This document shows, piece by piece, positions 34,606 through 42,800 of a stretch of DNA of 64,000 nucleotides (position 1 is its first letter; each line of letters begins with the position of its first letter). The notes under the pieces were generated by a model that was not told where the DNA came from, searched no databases, and saw only the letters and a program-made list of their open reading frames with translations. The stretch comes from Stenotrophomonas maltophilia D457 (GTDB taxonomy: Bacteria > Pseudomonadota > Gammaproteobacteria > Xanthomonadales > Xanthomonadaceae). Where the stretch lies: NCBI RefSeq assembly GCF_000284595.1, contig NC_017671.1, positions 1,397,001-1,461,000 of the forward strand. The letters are read 5' to 3'. Made by a program: the position numbers and the translations under genes.

Positions 34606-36816
34606 TCAGAAGAACGCGCGGATCCCGAATGCGACTCCACGGCCTGGCAGCGGCGAGTAGTCGCGCAGCAGCGAGGTATGCGGGCGCACTTCGCGGTTGG
34701 TCAGGTTGCTGCCATCCAGGAAGACCTCGTAGCTGTTGCCCGCGTTGCGATCCCAGCGGTAGGCCAGGTGCGCGTCGACCAGGGTGTAGCCGTCGCTCGG
34801 GGCTTCGTTCTGGGCAACGTCCTTCTGGCGGCTGTAACGCACCGCACCGACCGAGGCGCGCCAGCCGTCCTTCGACCAGCGCAGGTCGGCACCCACGCGG
34901 GCCGGGGCGATACGCGGCAGATAGCCGGTGTTGGCCAGCTCCACGTTGTAATTGTGGTTGTGGTCGCCGTGCGGTACGGCGATGTCGAGGTTGCGGCTGC
35001 CGTTGCCATCCAGCTTGGCCTTCACATAGTCACCGAACAGGCGCAGATCCCAGTCACCGGCGCCACCCTCGAACAGGTGCACCAGCGCTTCGGCCTCGGC
35101 GCCGCGGAACACCGCGTCCTGCTGGGTCCAGGCGCGGACCGGCAGGCCTTCGGTAACACCGGTGTCGGCGAGGTAGATGAAGTCCTTGAACTTCGTCTGG
35201 TAGACCGAGGCGGAGAAGTCCAGGCGATCGCTGTGGGTATGGATGCCCAGTTCGACGCGCTGGCCGCGCTCGGTTTTCAGGTTGGCGTCGCCGATCTCCA
35301 GCGAGCGGGTGGCGATGTGCGCGCCGGCGGCGTACAGCTCTTCGTTGGTGGGTGCACGCTCTGAGCTGTCCACGCCGATGCGCAGGTCAACGGCATCGTT
35401 GAGCTTCCAGATACCGGCGGCAGACAGGTTGGTGGCACCGAACGTGCGGCGACGGTAGTCACCGGTCGGGTCCAGCTTGACCTGGTCGTGGCGGCCACCC
35501 AGTTCCAGCTTGAACGGGCCGAACTGCTTTTCCTGCAGCACGAACAGGCCGATGTTCCTGGTGCCGGTATCCGGTACGAACGCCTCTTCGCCCTTGGCGC
35601 CGAAATCGCTGTTGCCGAACTGCAGGCCGAACGCGCCGTCCCAGCCGCCGATCTGCTGCTGCACGGCTTCCAGGCGCGCTTCGATACCACGGTTGGTGAA
35701 GCGCGTCGACGGCGTGCCGGCCTCCAGCTCCACGTGCTCGTAGTCGGTGTAAGCCACGCGTGCGTTGATGTTCTTCAGGAACGAGACCGGGTTGTAGATG
35801 CCGGCCTTGGTCTCGAAGCGGTTCTGCACCATGTCGATGCGCACGTCATGCTCGTCGCCGCCTTCCTCTTCATCGCCGTGGTCGTGACCGTGGTCATGGC
35901 CATGGTCATCACCATCGGCATGCACGTGCGCGCCGTTGGGAATGCCGTAGTTGGTGCGATAGGTGCTGGCCGACACACCGAAGTAACCACCGTCGCCCAG
36001 CCACGTTGCGCCGACGCCGCCGGCGCGGGTGCGGATCGAACTGTTGTCCAGGCGGCCGCGGCGCGGTTCTTCGCCCTCGGCTGCATCGTGATCATGGTCG
36101 TGATCGTGGTCATGGTGGTCTTCAAGGCTGTCGATCACCGCGTAGCCGGGAATGCGGTAGTCGTCGCCATTGCGCACCAGGCCATCCACGTGCAGCACGA
36201 CATTGCCGCTGACACCATCGAGGCGGAACATGCCGCTGCGCTCATTGTTCACCGAGTTGCCGCGCAGCTCGGCGCGACCGCTGAGCGGGCGCTCCGGCAG
36301 TTCGCGCGCGATGCGGCCATCCACCACATTGACCGCACCACCGATGGCGCCGCTGCCGAACAGCAGCGTGGCCGGACCCTTCAGCACTTCGATCTGGTCG
36401 GCCAGGAACGGCTCGATGCTGGTGGCATGGTCGGCGCTGACCGTGGAGGCGTCCATGTTGCCCATGCCATTGGACAGCACGGCAACGCGCGGGCCTTCCT
36501 GGCCGCGGATGATCGGGCGGCCGACGCCGGGGCCGAAGAAGGTGCTCTGTACGCCGGGCAGCTTGGCCACGGTATCGCCCAGGGTGCCGGCCTTCTGCTC
36601 GTCCAGGCGCTCACCGGCCAGCACGTCCACCGGGCGCGCCAGGGATTCGGCATCGCCCTGCAGCGGCGACGCGGTGACCTGTACCGAGGAGAGTTCGGTC
36701 AGGTGGCGGTCACGGTGGGAGGTGTCCTGGCCGGCTGCAAAGGCGACGGACGGCAACAGGGCGGCGAGGGCCAGGACCAGGGAATGCGGCTTGAGCCGAG
36801 GGGTGTGGGCGGGCAT
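34606..36816 (-). CDS. znuD: ZnuD-like zinc-uptake TonB-dependent receptor
   Basis: A 736-aa outer-membrane receptor with a signal peptide ending near AFAAG and a plug domain (LGDTVAKLPGVQSTFFGPGVG, RPIIRGQEGPRVAVL, GPATLLFGSGAIGGAVNVVDG). Two histidine/aspartate-rich loops (about residues 234-252, with HHDHDHDHDHD, and about 300-325, with HGHDHGHDHGDEE) are the ZnuD trait and should gather Zn2+. The barrel ends AFGIRAFF. A Zur-like box lies 12 bp upstream of the ATG. Divergent from a MerC-like gene. Confidence 0.88.
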   Translation of the reverse strand: MPAHTPRLKPHSLVLALAALLPSVAFAAGQDTSHRDRHLTELSSVQVTASPLQGDAESLARPVDVLAGERLDEQKAGTLGDTVAKLPGVQSTFFGPGVGRPIIRGQEGPRVAVLSNGMGNMDASTVSADHATSIEPFLADQIEVLKGPATLLFGSGAIGGAVNVVDGRIARELPERPLSGRAELRGNSVNNERSGMFRLDGVSGNVVLHVDGLVRNGDDYRIPGYAVIDSLEDHHDHDHDHDHDAAEGEEPRRGRLDNSSIRTRAGGVGATWLGDGGYFGVSASTYRTNYGIPNGAHVHADGDDHGHDHGHDHGDEEEGGDEHDVRIDMVQNRFETKAGIYNPVSFLKNINARVAYTDYEHVELEAGTPSTRFTNRGIEARLEAVQQQIGGWDGAFGLQFGNSDFGAKGEEAFVPDTGTRNIGLFVLQEKQFGPFKLELGGRHDQVKLDPTGDYRRRTFGATNLSAAGIWKLNDAVDLRIGVDSSERAPTNEELYAAGAHIATRSLEIGDANLKTERGQRVELGIHTHSDRLDFSASVYQTKFKDFIYLADTGVTEGLPVRAWTQQDAVFRGAEAEALVHLFEGGAGDWDLRLFGDYVKAKLDGNGSRNLDIAVPHGDHNHNYNVELANTGYLPRIAPARVGADLRWSKDGWRASVGAVRYSRQKDVAQNEAPSDGYTLVDAHLAYRWDRNAGNSYEVFLDGSNLTNREVRPHTSLLRDYSPLPGRGVAFGIRAFF

Positions 36817-36828
36817 GGGCAGGTCCTT

Positions 36829-36843
36829 TGTTACAATGTATCA
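36829..36843 (-). promoter_or_regulatory. Zur-like box, znuD side
   Basis: TGTTACAATGTATCA on the plus strand, matching the Zur palindrome TGTTATANTATAACA at 11 of 14 specified positions. It sits just upstream of the receptor's AGGACC ribosome binding site. Confidence 0.55.
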
Positions 36844-36908
36844 ATCGCAGGGCGCACGAATCCCGTCGAGGGGACAGGGGGAGGGGAAACCGTGCGGTTC
36901 GGAGAGGG

Positions 36909-36925
36909 ATGTTATATTATTCCAT
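36909..36925 (+). promoter_or_regulatory. Zur-like box, MerC side
   Basis: ATGTTATATTATTCCAT; the inner 15 bases match the Zur palindrome at 12 of 14 specified positions. It ends 27 bp before the MerC-like ATG. Confidence 0.55.
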
Positions 36926-36952
36926 AACGATTCGCCGACCCTGCTGGAAGTC

Positions 36953-37366
36953 ATGTCCCTGTCCTCACGCCTGCGTCACCTGCTCGACCGTTTCGGTGCC
37001 ACTGGTTCGATGCTGTGCGCAGTGCATTGCGCGGTGATCCCCGTGCTGCTGGCGGCGGCGCCGTCGCTGGGCCTGTCGTTCTGGCTGAGCGATGGCGTGG
37101 AACAGGCGCTGGTGGTGTTCGTGACCCTGCTCGGGCTGTTCAGCCTGGTCTGGGGCTATCGCCGCCACGGTGCGCTGCGTGCGCTCGGCTTCCTGATCCC
37201 CGGCCTGGTCGCGCTGTGGGCCGGCGTGCTGTACGACCCGCTGCACCACAATGCGGTGCCGCATGCGGTGGTGATGACCATCGGCGGCCTGCTGGTGGGC
37301 GTTGCCCACCTGGTCAACCTGCGCCTCAACCACGGCCACGTGCACGACGCAAGCTGCGCGCACTAG
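36953..37366 (+). CDS. MerC-like membrane protein (137 aa)
   Basis: A small protein with four predicted helices and the MerC-domain start GSMLCAVHCAVIPVLL, containing a CxxxC pair (Cys32, Cys36) in the first helix. The C-terminus is His-rich (NHGHVHDASCAH). MerC proteins carry Hg2+, but this type also occurs in zinc loci. Here the divergent ZnuD-like gene and the Zur-like boxes point to zinc. GGAAG precedes the ATG at 36953. Confidence 0.82.
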   Translation: MSLSSRLRHLLDRFGATGSMLCAVHCAVIPVLLAAAPSLGLSFWLSDGVEQALVVFVTLLGLFSLVWGYRRHGALRALGFLIPGLVALWAGVLYDPLHHNAVPHAVVMTIGGLLVGVAHLVNLRLNHGHVHDASCAH

Positions 37367-37476
37367 GCACGCCGTGATAGGATTTCCGATCGTGCGCGGG
37401 GGCGCCCAGCAAGGCGGCCCCGCCGAACCCGTGTCAGTACGGGGTAACCAGATTTCACACTTGAGGAGTTGAAGAC

Positions 37477-37656
37477 ATGGGTAAGGGTGACCGCAAGACC
37501 GCCAAGGGCAAGCGCTACAACGCCAGCTACGGCAACGCCCGTTCGCACACCGCGAGCAAGGTCGCCGTAGGCGCCGCCGCCCCGGTTGCCAAGAAGACCG
37601 TGGCCAAGGCTCCGGCGAAGAAGGCCGTGGCGAAGAAGGCCGTCGCCAAGGCCTGA
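37477..37656 (+). CDS. Ribosomal protein bTHX-like with Lys/Ala tail (59 aa)
   Basis: A very small gene: MGKGDRKTAKGKRYNASYGN matches the start of 30S ribosomal protein THX (MGKGDRKT...). THX is usually about 25-30 residues; here a tail of AKK/VAK repeats (VAKKTVAKAPAKKAVAKKAV) doubles the length and resembles histone H1-type or nucleoid proteins. GAGGAG lies upstream of the ATG, and a strong terminator follows. THX lies in a cavity of the 30S head in Thermus; the tail's role is unknown. Confidence 0.85.
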   Translation: MGKGDRKTAKGKRYNASYGNARSHTASKVAVGAAAPVAKKTVAKAPAKKAVAKKAVAKA

Positions 37657-37680
37657 TCAGGCCGACCGACCGGTCCAAGG

Positions 37681-37710
37681 AAAACGCGGCGCCTGGCGCC
37701 GCGTTTTTTT
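37681..37710 (+). terminator. Strong terminator after bTHX gene
   Basis: A 12-bp stem AAAACGCGGCGC/GCGCCGCGTTTT with a CTG loop and a run of seven T. Confidence 0.9.
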
Positions 37711-37723
37711 ATGCGCGTTCCTG

Positions 37724-37779
37724 CAGGGCCGAGCCCATGTTCGGCTGGCGTAATGCAGCCGAGCATGGGCTCGCTCTAC
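37724..37779. repeat. REP dimer
   Basis: A GCAG-headed unit with stem GCCGAGCC/GTTCGGCT is followed by an opposed unit ending CTAC at 37776-37779 (GCCGAGCATGGGCTCG). Both belong to the AGCCGAGC stem class also seen at 52625-52690. Confidence 0.65.
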
Positions 37780-37786
37780 AGGGAAT

Positions 37787-39037
37787 TCAGCGCAAGGTCT
37801 GCTTCAGCGTTTCCGGATTGCCATCGTTCGGCGCGGCCGGCACCTGCAGCAGGTGGGCCAGCAGCGGGTAGACGTCGACATTGTCGAAGCCGTCGATCAC
37901 CAGGCCCTGGCGGAACGAGGGGCCGCTGGCCACGAACACTGCGCGCATGGAGAGCAGGGCGTTGTCGTAGCCGTGCGAGCCACGGTCCTGCTTCGCGCGC
38001 TTGGCGATCTTCTCGCGGTGCAGCGCATCCCAGCCTTCATCCATCGCACAGACGATGGCCGGAACCCGCGGATGCGTGCCGTAGTGCCAGCGCGCCGGCA
38101 GGTTCTCCTTCTTCCAGCACTCGTAGTGCGCATGGCGGCCGAGCAGGGCGCGTTCGGCCTCAGCCTCACGACCGGCCACTGGCGCGAAGCCCACCGACTG
38201 GCCCTGGCTGACGTTGCGCGCGATGGACGGGTCGGCCATCGATTCGGTGGCGATCACGTGGCCGTCGGCGACGCTGGCCATGCCGTGGTCGGACACCACG
38301 ATCACATTGGTGGTGGCGGCCAGGCCGCGCTGCTGCAGGCCGTCGAGCACCTGCCCGACGATCAGGTCGGCGCGTGCGATGGCGTCGGCGTACTGCTTCG
38401 ACCCGGGGCCGTAGTTGTGCCCGGCCTTGTCCACGTGCTCCATGTACAGCGTGGTCAGTCGCGGGGCATCGGCGTCGGTCTGTGCCAGCCAGTCGAGCAC
38501 GATACCGGCACGCTGCTCCAGCGGTTCCTTGCCGTCGTAGATGCGCCACTGGCTGGGGCGCACACCACGGATTTCCGATTCACTGCCCGGCCACGACGTC
38601 GTGGCGGTGCGCACGCCGGCGTTCTCGGCGCCGACCCAGATCGGTTCACCGCCCCACCAGGCACTGGTGGTGACGGCCTCGCGGTTGCTCAGCTCGAAAC
38701 GGCCCAGCGCTTCATCGTCCATGCTGTTGTTGACGATGCCATGGTGGTCCGGGCGCAGGCCGGTGACGATGGTGTAGTGGTTGGGAAACGTCAGGGAAGG
38801 ATAGGACGGTGTCATCCAGCGGGCGCGCACGCCGCCGTCGATCATCCGCTGCAGGTTCGGGGTCAGCCCGCGGTCCAGCGCATCGGCGCGCAGGCCGTCG
38901 ATGGAGATCAGCAGCAGCTTCGGCGGTGCGGCCGATGCGACGGACGTGGGAACGGAGGCGGTAGGGGCAGGCGCAGTGGTGCAGGCAGCCAATGGCAGCA
39001 GCAGCGCCAGCGAACAGGTCAGGCGTACGGAAGTCAT
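37787..39037 (-). CDS. Exported nucleotide pyrophosphatase/phosphodiesterase (NPP family)
   Basis: A 416-aa lipoprotein-like protein (signal core then LAAC, Cys about 19). Alkaline-phosphatase-superfamily NPP features: LLLISIDGLRADAL with metal Asp, PSYPSLTFPNHYTIVTGLRPDHHG with the nucleophile Thr in the SLTFPNH context, YMEHVDKAGHNYGP, VVSDHGM and a late His in HGYDN. This is the arrangement of the Xanthomonas NPP, which hydrolyses nucleotides and phosphodiesters. ATG at 39037 is set by the signal peptide. Confidence 0.9.
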   Translation of the reverse strand: MTSVRLTCSLALLLPLAACTTAPAPTASVPTSVASAAPPKLLLISIDGLRADALDRGLTPNLQRMIDGGVRARWMTPSYPSLTFPNHYTIVTGLRPDHHGIVNNSMDDEALGRFELSNREAVTTSAWWGGEPIWVGAENAGVRTATTSWPGSESEIRGVRPSQWRIYDGKEPLEQRAGIVLDWLAQTDADAPRLTTLYMEHVDKAGHNYGPGSKQYADAIARADLIVGQVLDGLQQRGLAATTNVIVVSDHGMASVADGHVIATESMADPSIARNVSQGQSVGFAPVAGREAEAERALLGRHAHYECWKKENLPARWHYGTHPRVPAIVCAMDEGWDALHREKIAKRAKQDRGSHGYDNALLSMRAVFVASGPSFRQGLVIDGFDNVDVYPLLAHLLQVPAAPNDGNPETLKQTLR

Positions 39038-39094
39038 CCGTGCATGATAAGCCGGTGCAATTACCGGCCCAAGACACGGCGCGCCAGGATCGCC

Positions 39095-39137
39095 CGGGGT
39101 CAGATCCCTTTTCCACGGGAAAAGGGATCTGACCCCG
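39095..39137. repeat. 43-bp palindrome, terminator-like (family B)
   Basis: 20-base arms (39095-39114 and 39118-39137; arm CGGGGTCAGATCCCTTTTCC) with a 3-base loop. Lies 4 bp beyond the ogt stop. Shares GGGGTCAGATCCCTTT with the element at 30928-30978. Confidence 0.75.
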
Positions 39138-39141
39138 ATGT

Positions 39142-39633
39142 TCAGGCGAACAGCGGGGCCTGGCGTTGTTCCAGCCGCAGCAGCGCCGCCTTGGTTTCCA
39201 GGCCGCCACCGAAGCCGGTCAGCGCGCCGTTGCTGCCGATCACGCGGTGGCAGGGCAGGATGATCGGCAACGGGTTGCGCCCGTTGGCCGCGCCCACCGC
39301 GCGGGTCGCGCTGGGCTGTCCCAGGTGTTGCGCCAGTTGCAGGTAGCTCCAGGTCTGGCCGAACGGAATCAGCGCCAGCGCCTGCCACACGCGCAGCTGG
39401 AACGGCGTACCACGCGGCGCCAGCACAAGGTCGAAGCTGTTGCGCTCGCCGTGCAGGAACTGCAGCAGCTGCTCGCGTGCTTCCGGCAAGGCATCCGGTG
39501 CGTAAAGCCAGTCATCACGCCCGCGCGCGGGGTGGCGGTTCTCCGGGAACAGCACGTGTGACAGGCCACGCTCGTCGCCGGCGATGGTCAACACGCCGAT
39601 CGGGCTGTCGAAACGATCGAACAACAGTGTCAT
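39142..39633 (-). CDS. ogt: Methylated-DNA--[protein]-cysteine S-methyltransferase
   Basis: A 163-aa alkyltransferase: FQLRVWQALALIPFGQT (helix-turn-helix region), RAVGAANGRNPLPIILPCHRVI with the suicide Cys128 in PCHRV, and GGGLETKAALL. It removes O6-alkyl groups from guanine. ATG 39633 overlaps the upstream Ada-AlkA stop (ATGA), so both repair proteins are made from one message. Confidence 0.95.
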   Translation of the reverse strand: MTLLFDRFDSPIGVLTIAGDERGLSHVLFPENRHPARGRDDWLYAPDALPEAREQLLQFLHGERNSFDLVLAPRGTPFQLRVWQALALIPFGQTWSYLQLAQHLGQPSATRAVGAANGRNPLPIILPCHRVIGSNGALTGFGGGLETKAALLRLEQRQAPLFA

Positions 39634-41108
39634 GTCGGTTCTCCAACGAATGTGCCGGACAGGTGCCACAGGTGCAGCACGGCGTAGGCGCGCCAGGGAC
39701 GCCACGGTTGCGAGCGCGCTTCGGTTGCGCGTTCGCTCAGGCGCTGGCCCTGCGCGTGGCCGAGGACCTGCTGCAGTACAAGATCGCCGGCCGGGAAGGC
39801 ATCGGGCTGGCCGAGGCCACGCAAAGCGATGTACTGCGCGGTCCATGGGCCGATGCCGGGCAGTGCCACGCAGCGGGCAACAAACTCTTCCAGCGCCTGG
39901 CCGGGCCCGAAGTCGAGCTGGCCGCTGGCGCAGGCGGTGGCCAGTGCACGCACGGTCGCGGCGCGGCTGCGCGGCAGGCCGATTGATTCCAGAGGCGCCT
40001 CGGCCAATACCTCGGGTGCCGGGAACTGGCGATCAAAGTCGGACGACATGCCCGGCAGGTGCGCGCCATAGGCATCGACCAGCCGCCGCGCGAAGGTGGT
40101 GGCGGCGGCAACAGTAACCTGCTGGCCGAGCACGGCGCGCACGCCCACTTCGAAGCCATCCCAGCCGCCGGGCACGCGCAGCCCCGGGCGCTCGGCGATG
40201 CCGCGCGCCAGCAAGGGTTCCTCACCCAATGCGGCGTGCACCTGCTGCAGGTCGGCATCCAGATCAAACACGCGACGCACGCGGCGCACGATGTCCGGGA
40301 TCAGGCGCGGATCCACCGCACCCAGCTGCAGGCGCAGCTCCGGGCGCTTCGGGTCGGCAGTGACGCGCAGCAGGGTGGGGCGCTCCGGCGTGCCCAGCAC
40401 GCGCTGGTAGCTGTCCTCGCCAATCAGTTCGATGCCGGGCAGGCTGCGCTTGCGCAGGAACGCCAGCATGCGCGGGAAGTCCAGCGGTGGACGGTAGCCC
40501 AGGCGCAGCACCAGGCCGCCATCGTCGGCGGCCAGCGGTTGATGCTGGCGGCGCAGTGCGGTGGGGGCCATGCCGCAGCCCTGCAGGAATGCGGTATTGA
40601 AGCGGCGCAGGCTGTTGTATCCGGCGGCCAGTGCGACGTCGGTCACCGCCAGCGTGGTCTCGGTCAGCAGTTGCTTGGCCAGCAGCAGGCGATGGGTGGC
40701 GTGGATCTGCCCGGGCGTCGCGCCCAGGCGTTCGACGAACAGGCGCTGCAGCTGGCGCGCGCTGAGGCCGAGCTTCGTAGCAAGATCGGCCACCGGCTGC
40801 TCCTGCAGGAAGCCGCCGTGGATCAGGGCCAGGGCGCGCTGTACGGTCTGCCCGGCCAGTGCCTGCTGGGCCTGTGGTGCCAGCTCCGGGCGGCAGCGCA
40901 GGCACGGGCGATAGCCGGCGGCGGCGGCAGCAGCGGCGGTCGGGTAGTAGGTGATGTTGCGCGGCTTCGGGGGCGGTGCGGGGCAGACCGGGCGGCAATA
41001 GATGCCGGTGCTGCGCACGGCGGTGAAGAACACGCCGTCGAAACGTGCGTCGCGGGCCAGGCGGGCGCGATCGCAGGCGGCGGTGTCGAGGGCGAGGGCG
41101 GTGTCCAT
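39630..41108 (-). CDS. Ada-type regulator fused to AlkA DNA glycosylase
   Basis: A 492-aa fusion. Residues 1-80 are the Ada N-terminal methylphosphotriester domain, with the zinc-binding cysteines Cys38, Cys42, Cys69 and Cys72 in the Ada spacing. Residues about 85-180 form an AraC-type DNA-binding domain (ALIHGGFLQEQPVADLATKLG). From about 200 on is AlkA: an N-terminal AlkA_N region, then HhH-GPD with LPGIGPWTAQYIALRGLG and the catalytic Asp in FPAGDLVLQ. Methylation of the Ada domain probably activates transcription of the same operon, including ogt. ATG 41108. Confidence 0.93.
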   Translation of the reverse strand: MDTALALDTAACDRARLARDARFDGVFFTAVRSTGIYCRPVCPAPPPKPRNITYYPTAAAAAAAGYRPCLRCRPELAPQAQQALAGQTVQRALALIHGGFLQEQPVADLATKLGLSARQLQRLFVERLGATPGQIHATHRLLLAKQLLTETTLAVTDVALAAGYNSLRRFNTAFLQGCGMAPTALRRQHQPLAADDGGLVLRLGYRPPLDFPRMLAFLRKRSLPGIELIGEDSYQRVLGTPERPTLLRVTADPKRPELRLQLGAVDPRLIPDIVRRVRRVFDLDADLQQVHAALGEEPLLARGIAERPGLRVPGGWDGFEVGVRAVLGQQVTVAAATTFARRLVDAYGAHLPGMSSDFDRQFPAPEVLAEAPLESIGLPRSRAATVRALATACASGQLDFGPGQALEEFVARCVALPGIGPWTAQYIALRGLGQPDAFPAGDLVLQQVLGHAQGQRLSERATEARSQPWRPWRAYAVLHLWHLSGTFVGEPT

Positions 41109-41200
41109 GGCGGCAGTCTAGGCGGGTGCGGGCGGGGATACTCGCCACATTCGGACATGGATGCTGAAGGGGGTCACGCCGGGCTGCGCCCGGACCCGCG

Positions 41201-41225
41201 GTAGTGCCGGCCGCTGGCCGGCAAC
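41201..41225 (+). repeat. GTAG-headed REP monomer
   Basis: GTAGTGCCGGCCGCTGGCCG plus GCAAC; the same stem as the dimer at 59690-59765. Confidence 0.7.
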
Positions 41226-41456
41226 AGCAACAGCAGAAGCGGGATTCCTGTGGGATGGCGTGGTGGGTCCGGTGGCAGGGGACGCCGTGAACCCCCAGAC
41301 CGGCCCAGCCGCTGGCGGCTGGGCGTTCGGGCGCTTGCGAAGCAGTGCTTCGCAAGCAAAGCGCCCTCACCCCTGGGGACTTGGTCGCGGCATCCATGCC
41401 GCTCGCACCCCTGCCACCGGACCCGCCACGCCTTCGACAGGTTCCTGAGGCCGTTG

Positions 41457-41480
41457 GTAGGTGTCTACCTTGGTCGACAC
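41457..41480 (+). repeat. GTAG-headed REP monomer
   Basis: GTAG then GTGTCTACC-TT-GGTCGACAC, a 9-bp stem with one mismatch. Confidence 0.6.
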
Positions 41481-41578
41481 GCTTTCCCAAGGGTCAGAAG
41501 GGGTTCAGTGCCACGCGCTGAATGCGCGGCCTGGACGGGTAGACTGTGGCTCTTGGTCCCATGAATCCCGGTTGCCCG

Positions 41579-42742
41579 ATGTCCGCCAAATTCCGCTGGT
41601 TGCCCCTGTTGTGCCTGGCCCTGGCGGGCTGCAGTCAGCTGGAGAATCCGGGCAACGTGACCGCTGCCGACAAGGCAGCGCGGGCGCCGGCCAGTGATGG
41701 CGAGAACATGGTTTCGATCAATGCCGCCGACGCGCCACCGGCACCGGCACCACCGCGCAGCCAGGCGGGTCGGCCGTGGCCGCAGGCGCAGCTGGAAAAT
41801 GGGCGTGCGTGGGTCAGTTGCAGCACGGAATATGCGGGCGATGCCGGCGACGGTGCCGAACTGGAAGGGCTGCAGCGCGAGCAGATCACCCAGGCCCTGG
41901 CGCCGTGTGCCGAGCGTGGGCTGATGCGAGTGCGTTACGCCGGCAAGATCAATCCGGGCTTCGCCGAAATGATGTGGCGGTTGGCGGTGGTCGCTGACGA
42001 ACTGAAGATCCACAAGCGCATCCTCGACCTGGACTCCAGTGGTGGCCAGGTGGAGTCGGCGATCGTGGCCGGTGACAGCATCGGTGAATCGGGCTGGACC
42101 ATCTGGGTGCGCGAAGGCTCCATCTGCCACAGCGCCTGCGTGTTCGTGCTGGCTGCCGGTGACAACCGCCTGCTGTCGGGCAAGGTCGGCATCCACCGCA
42201 TGATGCGGATCAGCTCCAAGGCCACCTCGCGCGCCGAGCTCAACCGCGAGCTGCACGAAGTCTACGACAACGTGAAGGACTACCTGCAGCGCAATGGCGT
42301 GGCGGTGGGCGTGGCCGATCTGATGATGACCGTGCCCAATCGCAGCCTGCGCCTGCTGACGCCGGATGAGCTGCGCCAGTACGGCCTGGATGGCACCAAC
42401 GCGGTGCAGGACGATCTGGAACGGATCAAGCAGATGCGCGCCTGCGGCGATGACTTCGTGCAGCGCAAGGACGCGTTCCTGATCGCCTTCGACCAGCAGT
42501 GCAAGCGCGACGGCGCCGACATGGAATCGATCAACAGCTGCGGCCAGGCCCTGAAGCAGCGCTTCGGTTTCCCGGATGCGGTATGCCCGGACGAAAGCCC
42601 GCTGTCGGAGATCGATGTGGCGACGCTGCCACCGGCACCGTCGGAGCCGCCGCCGGTGGCCGAGCAGCCGCCAGCGAACACCGCCGCGCCCGCCGCGCAA
42701 GCTGATGCGGCAGCGGTGGAGGGCAACGCTCCGGCACGCTGA
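41579..42742 (+). CDS. ClpP/crotonase-fold lipoprotein of COG3904 type
   Basis: A 387-aa lipoprotein (signal core then LALAGC). After a Pro/Ala-rich linker (about 40-65), a ClpP-like fold is suggested by RYAGKINPGFAEMMW, ILDLDSSGGQVESAIVAGD (oxyanion SGG), and EGSICHSACVFVLAAGDNR, where Ser in HSACVF aligns with the nucleophile position of ClpP/SppA-like proteins. Paired cysteines and a Pro-rich tail follow. Possibly an envelope protease or a non-catalytic relative. Start ATG 41579 is fixed by the signal peptide; ATG 41561 is an alternative. Confidence 0.72.
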   Translation: MSAKFRWLPLLCLALAGCSQLENPGNVTAADKAARAPASDGENMVSINAADAPPAPAPPRSQAGRPWPQAQLENGRAWVSCSTEYAGDAGDGAELEGLQREQITQALAPCAERGLMRVRYAGKINPGFAEMMWRLAVVADELKIHKRILDLDSSGGQVESAIVAGDSIGESGWTIWVREGSICHSACVFVLAAGDNRLLSGKVGIHRMMRISSKATSRAELNRELHEVYDNVKDYLQRNGVAVGVADLMMTVPNRSLRLLTPDELRQYGLDGTNAVQDDLERIKQMRACGDDFVQRKDAFLIAFDQQCKRDGADMESINSCGQALKQRFGFPDAVCPDESPLSEIDVATLPPAPSEPPPVAEQPPANTAAPAAQADAAAVEGNAPAR

Positions 42743-42800
42743 CGGCGTAGTCACCGCGCTGGCGTAGACTGCGGTTCTCTCCAGAAAACCGGCGGTGTCC

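Larger units (their letters stand above)
41109..41578. other. 470-bp gene-poor stretch with two REPs and an inverted repeat
   Basis: No convincing gene. Holds a GTAG unit at 41201-41225 (stem TGCCGGCC/GGCCGGCA), an 11-bp hairpin at 41333-41357 (GCTTGCGAAGC/GCTTCGCAAGC) with GGGCGC/GCGCCC further out, and a GTAG unit at 41457-41480 with stem GTGTCTACC/GGTCGACAC. A TAGACT -10 candidate at 41540-41545 precedes the ClpP-like lipoprotein. Confidence 0.7.

Noticed and set aside
36065..36125. Possible frameshifted low-complexity run (repeated GATCATG-like units)
   Set aside because: It encodes the in-frame His/Asp loop of the ZnuD-like receptor, a known feature of that family.
36953..37366. Mercury resistance gene
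   Set aside because: No merR, merT, merP or merA nearby; zinc context and Zur-like boxes fit better.
41161..41448. Small plus-strand open frame in the gap before the ClpP-like gene
   Set aside because: It runs across a REP and a hairpin, has no ribosome binding site and no coding-like composition.
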